Source: Panorpa germanica
Taxonomy: Eukaryota > Arthropoda > Insecta > Mecoptera > Panorpidae
DNA length: 64,000 nt
Assembly (NCBI GenBank): GCA_963678705.1
Contig: OY783211.1
Span: 14,584,603-14,648,602, forward strand
Direction: 5' to 3'
Both the position numbers and the translations under genes were made by a program. Of the stretch, positions 57,010-64,000 are shown piece by piece (the stretch's first letter is position 1; each line of letters starts with the position of its first letter). The notes below the pieces were generated by a model, which was given only the letters and a program-made list of their open reading frames with translations, was not told where the DNA came from and did no database searches.

Positions 57010-57633
57010 ATGGTGCGCGTCAAGCGCTGCAACGTTTTAGTTTTATTAACGTTGGTTGGAGCATCTTTAGTAGGGAAGGTTTATGGAGACATTGACTACT
57101 TTACAGGTGAGTTTGAAAATAATGTGCTAATACGATATGAATACTCTTAAAGTCAGTTTAATACTTTTAAACTTTAAACGTAGGAAATGATGATTCGAAA
57201 GTAGGATGTTTTATTGGCGAGTCAGAAGTTATCAAATCCTGCTGCCCTTCAACTTCGGAAGGACAGGCTGAAGTAAGCGTGAATAACCCAGGAATGGAGG
57301 TTGGGGAATGTGGCTGCCGGTAGGTCCTTTCATTATCTTATCTAAAGCGATGTTTACATTAAATCTAAAACCACTTCTTAAAATAATTTTAATATTCACA
57401 GCTGCGGCGGCGCTGTTGTTCCTTTACCACAGTCTGACACTGGTAATCCTAAACACGACTACTGTCCCGCAGGACAAGGTTATACCGTCACTGCTCACAC
57501 AAGGTACACTACCCTTGCAGGAGGAGCAGGTGGTGCTGAAGGGGCTTCTAGTTCGTCTGCTCCTGAACTTTATCACATTAAATTTGCTTTAATATTATGG
57601 ATTGTAGTATCTGTTATGTTCATTACTTTATAA
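57010..57633 (+). CDS. Small secreted, probably GPI-anchored protein (3 exons)
   Basis: Exons 57010-57106, 57184-57319 and 57402-57633 are joined by GT-AG introns of 77 and 82 bp (donors ACAG|GTGAGT and CCG|GTAGGT; acceptors ACGTAG and TTCACAG) and give 154 residues. Residues 1-26 form a signal peptide (MVRVKRC, then a VLVLLTLVGASLV core, cleavage likely after VYG). The mature part has seven cysteines: C41, C52, C53, C75, C77, C79 and C99. A Gly/Ala/Ser-rich stretch (residues 117-131) precedes a hydrophobic tail at 137-154 that runs to the stop, the layout of a GPI-anchor signal; a membrane-anchored protein is the alternative. I do not recognise the family and infer only a cell-surface or secreted place of action. 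An AATAAA lies at 57687-57692. Confidence 0.8.
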
Positions 57634-57686
57634 ATTGTATCCAAAATTATTTAAAATGAACTGATAGAAATTAAAAGAGAATTAAT

Positions 57687-57692
57687 AATAAA
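57687..57692 (+). terminator. Poly(A) signal AATAAA
   Basis: AATAAA 54 bp after the stop codon of the three-exon gene, followed by TATAATGT and a T-rich stretch. This would give a very short 3' UTR. Confidence 0.55.
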
Positions 57693-59040
57693 TATAATGT
57701 TCCAAATGTATGTTTATGACCTTATATTCTTATTCTCTTTAGTTAAGCTGTTAAGTTAGGCATCAGTGGGCTCGGTCACAGTTTGGATGGGTTAGCTAGG
57801 GATACCCGTTCAAATTGGTTCAACTGCAGTGGTATGCGAATGAGAATAAATCCGTTGACATTGCACTACTAGTACATCACTGTACTTTCATATTAGTTTG
57901 GGATGTATCTCACCATACTACATACCTAAGTTTCGTCTTCCATGCATTTCTGCGTATTACTTCCCAAGTTTACGGCAAATATAGTATGGTATCGCAAAAC
58001 TTTAGCGAGTAGAGGGAAATCAAATCATAATTTACTGTACACAGTGTAGTGTGTAACTCGTACTCTGGATGGCTTTGTCGCTTGCAGTGTGCGAGGGTTC
58101 ATTACATTTATAGTGTTCGACAGTACATTTGCAGTGTGTGACCTTACCTAAGGTAAACGTCGCCCGCACTTGTTTAAAATGGAGGTATTGAATATTTTGA
58201 AATTGATACACTGTCAATATCTTGCTCAATATTTGACTAAAGCACCTACTCGAACTTCAAGTTCATTAGATTCGATTACAAGTTTACTTAAGGACGTATA
58301 TGTCTACTAGTACGTCTATTAATCCAGCAGCTAACAACCTTTACATGAAGAAAATATAAACCTCTGAAAAGTCGTTAGAAATTAAGAGACGCCAGTTAAA
58401 CAATTTCAAAATGGTTGTCAAAATAGCAAATACAAAATCTTCAAATATTGTCAATGAATAATCTTTAAAATGTCGATGTGATGAAGAACTGATTTGTAAA
58501 TAAGCACAAAGTAAATTGACTACAACCAGGTCGTATGGAAAGGTTACTGTCCCCTGATTGGCGTACTGCTTCAAATTGAAAGTTATACAACAATTATTTA
58601 ACAATGTAAGTGTTTATTAAATTGTACAAGAAATTCTTTGTTTTACGTTCTTCTTTCGTGTTTCATGTAGAATATCAACAGATCATGTGACTTGATAGGG
58701 TGCTTAGAGATTGATACAATGTTGTATTCATCGCCGCATTCTTCACAACTCAAAATGGAGAGGCTTCAACTCTAATACGCAATGTTTAACAAGTGCCACT
58801 CAGAAATATAGCAGAAGTTAGTAGCAATTGCGAAGTACATCGTCACTATTACATTATTATTACACTAGTACATTAAACGGCGCGTTTGTTCACTTATGCC
58901 AATACGATTTTTAAGAAAAATTGGACAAAATGGTCTGCGCATATTATTATTATATTAATTAATTGTGCGTCAATCTACAGTTTTATATTTCCTAACACAT
59001 TTCATTCTTATATACAAACCTACAACTAAACTTAAACAAT
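57693..59040. other. Intergenic DNA after the small secreted-protein gene
   Basis: Apart from the GGCTTTGTCGCTT repeat at 58068-58125, nothing recognisable was found. Confidence 0.6.
58068..58125 (+). repeat. GGCTTTGTCGCTT repeat, copy 2
   Basis: GGCTTTGTCGCTTGCAGTGT, then GCGAGGG, TTCATTACATTTATAGTGTT and CGA, as at 56412-56470. Confidence 0.65.
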
Positions 59041-59490
59041 TCTAGACTTTTATTACTTTCTGCTTGTTCTTCTCTTGACCCCTCTCTCTTAATTTTCCCT
59101 AGTCCTCCTTCATTCTCAACGTTTCCTCAACTCTTGTCTTCTTTGTCTCCTCTCAACAAACCCTCTATTATATTTTCACTATACTTCTTCCCTTCTGTCT
59201 TCATTTTCACTTCTCCCGCCTTTTACGTCGATCACTCTGTTTCTTTTGTCCGATCATTGAGTAGATACTAAGAAAAATATTCCCTCCACATTCACCTTGT
59301 GGTTTGGAACGGCAACTAGGTGTTCGCATGGTTTTATTAGACATCCTTTCTGATTAAAATCACTCCTACTCAGCCGTTCCTTCTCTTTCCTTGTTCCTTT
59401 TCTCTATTTCCGCAATCCACCTCTTCCCTTCACTGCATCCATTTAATAACTGCACAATATTCTTCTCACTTATTACCTTTTTCTGACATA
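59040..59490 (-). pseudogene. Second copy of the LINE tail with 3' UTR
   Basis: Read on the minus strand, 59490-59366 encodes a C-terminus containing GCSEGKRWIAEIEKR and ends in TAG at 59366-59368. The intron 9 copy has GGSEGKRWMAETEKK at the same place. About 320 bp of purine-rich sequence after the stop is the likely 3' UTR. Everything upstream of the last ~40 codons is missing. Confidence 0.7.
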
Positions 59491-59518
59491 TCACGTCACG
59501 TATATCACATCAAGCAAT

Positions 59519-59647
59519 AAAGCCGGCGCCAAATGATGCTACGAACTCCTTCCAACGTTGGACGCTTGATGGTTGGACGCTTCGTGTGGTCGATACTGGA
59601 ACTAAGTATGTCTAACGGTCATGTTGGAAGAAGTTGTCGGTCTTTTG
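59519..59647 (+). mobile_element. MITE, AGCCGGC family, copy 3, interrupted
   Basis: Begins AAAGCCGGCGCCAAATGATG, then TTGGACGCTTGATGGTTGGA and CATGTTGGAAGAAG as in copy 2. Similarity stops at TCTTTTG (59641-59647), where the GC-rich block begins. Confidence 0.65.
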
Positions 59648-60015
59648 TGTAGGTCCCCAGGCAGTAGCCCCGCCTGCTCTCCCTTAAATCCGGGACTGTA
59701 GATACTCGTCAATCATTTGTAATAGTACTTAATAGTTTGACTAAGTACTCAATAGAGCACGCCACAGTCTGCAGCATCTGCATCTGCGGTCCTAGCTTCG
59801 CCATGGACCCGCAGAAGCCCTGAAACGACCGCGACGCAACCGACGTAACCATCTCCTAGAACTAGAACCCTACTCTTTGGTTATCGCAGCCAACGTGCGC
59901 TCAGCTAGGCAAAACTAGGCTTATTGTTACGAGTGTTAGTTAGAATATAGCCATCGACTTCGCCACTACTAAGACTTTAGCCCAATAAATAAATCGCGGT
60001 GAAGTGATTGATTTT
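59648..60015 (+). mobile_element. LTR-like GC-rich block
   Basis: Starts TGTAGGTCCCCAGGCAGTAG at the break in the MITE, is clearly richer in GC and has CCCAATAAATAAATCGCGG near its end, as a poly(A) signal in an LTR would be. I could not find a closing CA end with a target duplication or internal retroviral-type genes. A solo or truncated LTR is the best guess; a non-repeat exon is possible. Confidence 0.35.
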
Positions 60016-60265
60016 TGACGTGATAATCTTAAGTGTTTTTTATTAATCAATAACATTTTAATAATATGTGATTCTAATTTGATTAATTTTCTTTTAAATT
60101 ATGTGATTAGTTGTTTTCTCATAAGAAATGATACAAAAATAAATTAAGATTTTATTCAAATTGATTTACTTTCGAAATTAACATGGGATCACGGAGATTT
60201 TTGTTAAGGTAAGAAATTTGGTAAAATAGTAATAATTAAATACACCGCTTTTTAAAAAAAATATA

Positions 60266-60309
60266 TATACAAAAAATACCAAGGTTGGTACCTTGGTATT
60301 TTTTGTATA
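60266..60309. repeat. Perfect 20 bp hairpin
   Basis: TATACAAAAAATACCAAGGT is followed by a TGGT loop and then its exact reverse complement. A perfect 20 bp stem is unlikely by chance. It may be the centre of a small palindromic element. Confidence 0.9.
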
Positions 60310-61115
60310 GAAAAGCACTGTTTTGTTTTCATTTAAGAACTTTTCCAAGGAGTATTTATTATAATTTTCTTTACAGGACAATATTTGTCATATTCTCAAT
60401 TAATGACCCTAAGTTTTTCAAAGCAATCGTAAGAAAATTACCATTGTTACATCACAAAACATCCGTTTCAACATTGGTTAGTGTAAGATTCGTATGTTAA
60501 AAATTTACAAATTTAGTACCGCAAAGAGTATTGAAACTTTTTCTACATTAATAAAAATATATATTTATTTTCTTAATAAGGTAATATTTGAAATAAAAAT
60601 AATAAGAATAATTGCTCGCAGCTTACATATATAAATAGCAAGATCGCAGATCGAAGAAAATTTACTGGATAAAATAAAATCAATGGCAAATTTATACTGG
60701 ATAGAATGACATCTGATTATTCGCAATTTATATTACTGTTTTACAGCTTTTTCCGCTATTTCTTTTACGTCACAAAATTTTATTAAAGTCTATAGAAAAA
60801 TAAGAAATCGATAAACATCAAAACTTTATGTGGCGCTTGAGATCACTGCTAGTTGCATTCACCGTTTGCGTATGCACTCTTGTGCATCCTTTTTATACTC
60901 ATAAAAGGGAAGAGGATAGGAAATGGACATAACATCAAATATTTACTGATACTTTATAGATTTTGATTCCTTTAATTACTAAAGGGACAAAATTGTTATT
61001 ATAATTATTAATATATCGAATAATATAACTATTTTTAAAAAATAATTGGGCTATTCGTCCTTGATTGACAATTTTATCATGTTCAGTTTATGAAAATTAA
61101 TTCCTAATTAGTACG
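60310..61115. other. AT-rich DNA, nothing recognised
   Basis: Neither strand shows a coding exon, RNA gene or repeat end. Confidence 0.6.
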
Positions 61116-61388
61116 GTCAAAACGATAAAAAAAAAATATTTTCGATAATGTTTTTTGACGACACAGTTGATATATAATTATTTCTATAATAACTACATGA
61201 TAAAATGACATTTGAAGAATAATTTGTGAAATTTTCATAAATAAATATCAAGAAATGAGGCATTGACAGCGAATCTCCGCAGACGTCACAAAAAAAGTAA
61301 CATTGCGGTGTCACTTATAACTCATCACTGGATTTTCTAAAATTGCAAATCCAAAATGATTTCATTAGTTGATAAGTTTCTGCAGATA
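61116..61388 (-). repeat. Long dispersed repeat, copy 2
   Basis: The inverted counterpart of 30008-30275, with matching blocks such as ATAACTCATCACTGGATTTT and TAGTTGATAAGTTTCTGCAG. The copies remain similar over ~270 bp, which suggests relatively recent spread. Confidence 0.8.
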
Positions 61389-61777
61389 CCGCTGCCGATT
61401 TTTTTCTTCTTTATTGATTTTTCAATTTTCTCATAGACTTAAAAATCAAAATACCGATTTTTCATGAAAAGAATCAGAAACTTTGTTATTTTAAAATATA
61501 CGTTATAATTAAAAATATACAAAAAACTCGACAGCGTTACCTTGGCATTTGTGTAAAGCTTGTGTGCAAAATATTAAAAGAATCGGTCCAGTAGATTTTG
61601 AGCTAGAGATGACATCGACTATGAAAAACCTAAGTGTGAGAAAACGCATTTAAAAGTTTCAAAGAAATACGAAACCAGACCAGAGACTTAAGACTTAAAA
61701 CTCTATATCTCCGACAGTTTTACTCCAATCGACTTCAAATTTTCACACAATAAACTTAATGACCTGAAACACGACCG

Positions 61778-61792
61778 CCCCCCCCCCCCCCC
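61778..61792. repeat. Poly-C tract (C15)
   Basis: Fifteen C residues following CACGACCG; the second such tract in the window. Confidence 0.95.
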
Positions 61793-62481
61793 ATTAACCA
61801 TTATAATTCTTGAAAACAAATCTTAAAAAGTTTTATGAGTAGTCCAATGCGTAAAAGGATTGATTGATTTCTTACTTTATTGGGTAAAATCGATTATGTT
61901 ACTATTAAATTTAATTATGTTAGATAAACTCCAAATACACATGATACATGTTTTTTGAAATGTGGCTGGAGAACTAGTATATTGTCTTGATCTAGATTCG
62001 ATACGTTAAACATTGTAATAATGCAGTGGAAAGGAACAGTAGAACTGGAGAATTTCAACTGGAATTTTATATTTCATTTTCGCGACTATTAATTGATTGA
62101 ATAGTGACCCTTTCCCATAATTTAATGGATTGTAAATTAGGACATAATAGGGCCAGGCACAATGTCGGAAAGTTTTCTTATTTCATTCACTTTAAATTAG
62201 TAATTGTTAAATTGATAATTTAAATAATTTTATTAAAGTGTCATTTTTAACTGCAAGCATCTTTTTTCTCTCTCTTCATTTGTATAACTTTTCTATTACT
62301 TACATCTACATTATTTATATCCAAAATACTCGACTGCGTCTTTCTGTGAGTGAGACGAAATTATAATCAAAGTCAAATAATAATAGTAGACAATCCCATA
62401 ATGCCACCGCCTCAGGGAGTTGAACCCGTGACCCTTCGACGAATTGGTATTCAATAATACTAGTCGTAGTATAATTGTAAA

Positions 62482-62773
62482 TTAGTATTTAAAAAATATT
62501 CGATTATTTCTGTATTTAACGACTGTAATATTATATAATAATTTAGTATACATTTGTGGACCCACCATGACCCCGGAAATATCTGTTTGCATATTTGTTT
62601 CCACGCTGGATCCAGTTGTGCCGTGTGGTGCAGCTCCAGATGATGACCTAGTGACGGCGTGGACGAGTCTTCTCACTTACCAGTCAATTAGTGTAAACGG
62701 AAATTTGTGTTTGTTTTCTTTCCAAAGATTTATCAGGTACTGGAACAGAATTTACTTGCAAATACATAAGTAG
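62482..62773. other. GC-richer patch, possible exon fragment
   Basis: From 62567 a plus-strand ATG frame reads TPEISVCIFVSTLDPVVPCG and then a D/A-rich stretch; the minus strand has a 64-codon frame over the same bases. Codon composition is less AT-driven than the surroundings for ~130 bp only. No splice sites or family support either reading. Confidence 0.15.
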
Positions 62774-63511
62774 AAACTGCAGCGTTTCCAAGTAGGTACG
62801 TTATGGTCCGTCCAGACCAGTTTTATGTCTCACTCACACTCACTGTAATGTAAATCAGCGTGTGTGAAAAGGGAAACATGTCAAGGAATTGTACCCTATA
62901 TTTTGTAAGAATTTCAGGAACATAATAGGATTCTATATGGGAATCTGATAGGGTTCTAGTCGAAAACCTGATGAGGTTCTAGTAGGGTTAAGACTTTTTT
63001 GTAAGAATTTAAGTAATGTGATACAATACTAATGTGTTTTCTTCTTTTTCAAAAAATTACGAAAAATTTTGCTAATATAACTAGCTACTTGTAATAACTA
63101 CTCTTTGTCTTTGGTTCTAATTTTCACCACACGAAATTGAACTTTTAATACATTAAAAAGAACAATGATAGTAACAAAATTTATTCCAAAAAATGTAAAT
63201 GTTATGTTATATTAAAAGTCATTTAAAATCTTAAAAGTGTAATAATTTATTTTGTTTGTTATGTGTAAAAAGTAAAAGCTAAAAGGTAAAACATATGTGT
63301 ACACTTTGTAACAAAAGTAATAATACAAATTTACGATATTATCATATACCACGCGGTTGCGTGCATATGCATTTGTAGGGGACAACCGTAGTCAATTGTA
63401 TACTAGTAAAAATGATAACGTTTATTGATTCTTACACAAGAACACAAAATGCTGCAATAATTTTTTTCGTTTTTATTAGCAAGAAAGATGTATGTATATT
63501 TTTTTTGTTGA

Positions 63512-63620
63512 TGGTTTCTCGGGTTCGTAGCTGTTTATCGCAACCAATAATAATTTTCTTCTTCTTTTTTAAACATTATATTCTGACAAAAACATCGATC
63601 TATTCATAGCCACTGCTGTT
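63512..63620 (+). repeat. Dispersed repeat TTTCTCGGG, copy 2
   Basis: TTTCTCGGG, CTGTTTATCGC, TTCTTCTTC and ATCTATTCATAGCCACTGC in the same order as at 19091-19190. Confidence 0.55.
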
Positions 63621-64000
63621 TCAAATCTCGGTCTCGCAACCAAAAAGGCGGTATTAACAAAAATAGATAGACGATAGAAACAAGATTGAAAGCTTTTGGT
63701 CCACACTTGCACAAGTGCACAATATTTCTGGCTATGGCATTTACAGAGAATCAGCTTTTTGAAAACACCAATTATAGAAACTAGTACAAAAGACATCTTT
63801 AGGATTTAGAGAGTACTTTTCATATTATCTTTACTATGTTCATATATAAGAAACTCTACAAATTTGAATCTTATTTATTCTGTGTATTACAAGCGACCTA
63901 CACCTTAGTATTGAGCGATAAAAGTTTCTTAAATAATGTTTGTTTATCACCATGTCAGTGCTCACACCTTTTACGGAAACTAAATAAAAATGTTTTTAAA

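Larger units (their letters stand above)
61793..64000. other. Right flank, no supported gene
   Basis: AT-rich DNA with one GC-richer patch at 62555-62690 that is open on both strands (a plus-strand frame with TLDPVVPCGAAPDDDLVTAW), which I cannot assign. The only other item is the TTTCTCGGG repeat copy at 63512-63620. Confidence 0.5.

Noticed and set aside
57308-57592. 94-codon frame over the third exon of the 57010 gene
   Set aside because: It reads through the intron in the wrong frame. The spliced frame has the signal peptide, cysteines and a proper hydrophobic end.
62400-62460. Minus-strand tRNA-like B box (GGGTTCAACTCCC) suggesting a tRNA gene
   Set aside because: The T-arm stem pairs only three bases, and no A box, anticodon arm or acceptor stem lies at the right distance. 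At most a tRNA-derived repeat.

Overview
The window is AT-rich eukaryotic nuclear DNA with large introns, GT-AG splice junctions, many decayed transposons and long simple repeats. The transposon types (a LINE tail with a C-terminal CCHC knuckle, an RTE-like tail, a mariner remnant, a BED-finger hAT and many MITEs) and the main gene point to an arthropod, most likely an insect. I cannot name the order. Almost all longer single-exon ORFs are chance readings of AT-rich DNA; the real coding signal is in short spliced exons.

The dominant gene is transcription factor AP-2 (TfAP-2) on the plus strand, in ten coding exons from 10681 to 41864. All junctions are canonical and the phases join into a 453-residue protein. 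An 8-codon first coding exon is followed by a 14.9 kb intron 1. Exon 2 carries a His/Gly-rich stretch and the PPYFPPP transactivation motif. Exons 6-10 carry the conserved DNA-binding and helix-span-helix dimerisation region. Introns hold MITEs (introns 1 and 6), mariner and other Tc1-like remnants (introns 3 and 4), an RTE-like tail (intron 4), a hAT with a broken BED finger (intron 5), a pogo-like end (intron 5) and an antisense LINE tail (intron 9).

Downstream of TfAP-2 is a 3.9 kb foldback element (45132-48999). Its arms are inverted arrays of a ~146 bp unit, six copies on the left and nine on the right, around a short loop near 46921. Just before it, in likely 3' UTR or flanking DNA, is a 124 bp hairpin (43505-43628).

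From 49 kb to 64 kb there are three further gene-like signals on the plus strand. At 52324-52402 a start inside a TISU-like context (CAAGATGGCGG) opens 26 codons that end at a consensus donor. At 54721-54952 a coding-looking stretch is broken by one frameshift. At 57010-57633 a complete three-exon gene encodes a 154-residue secreted, cysteine-containing protein with a GPI-anchor-like tail; I do not recognise its family. The rest is repeats (an AGCCGGC MITE, a second LINE tail, an LTR-like block, a perfect 20 bp hairpin) and unremarkable AT-rich DNA. Positions 1-10680 hold only repeats and one possible promoter-like patch.
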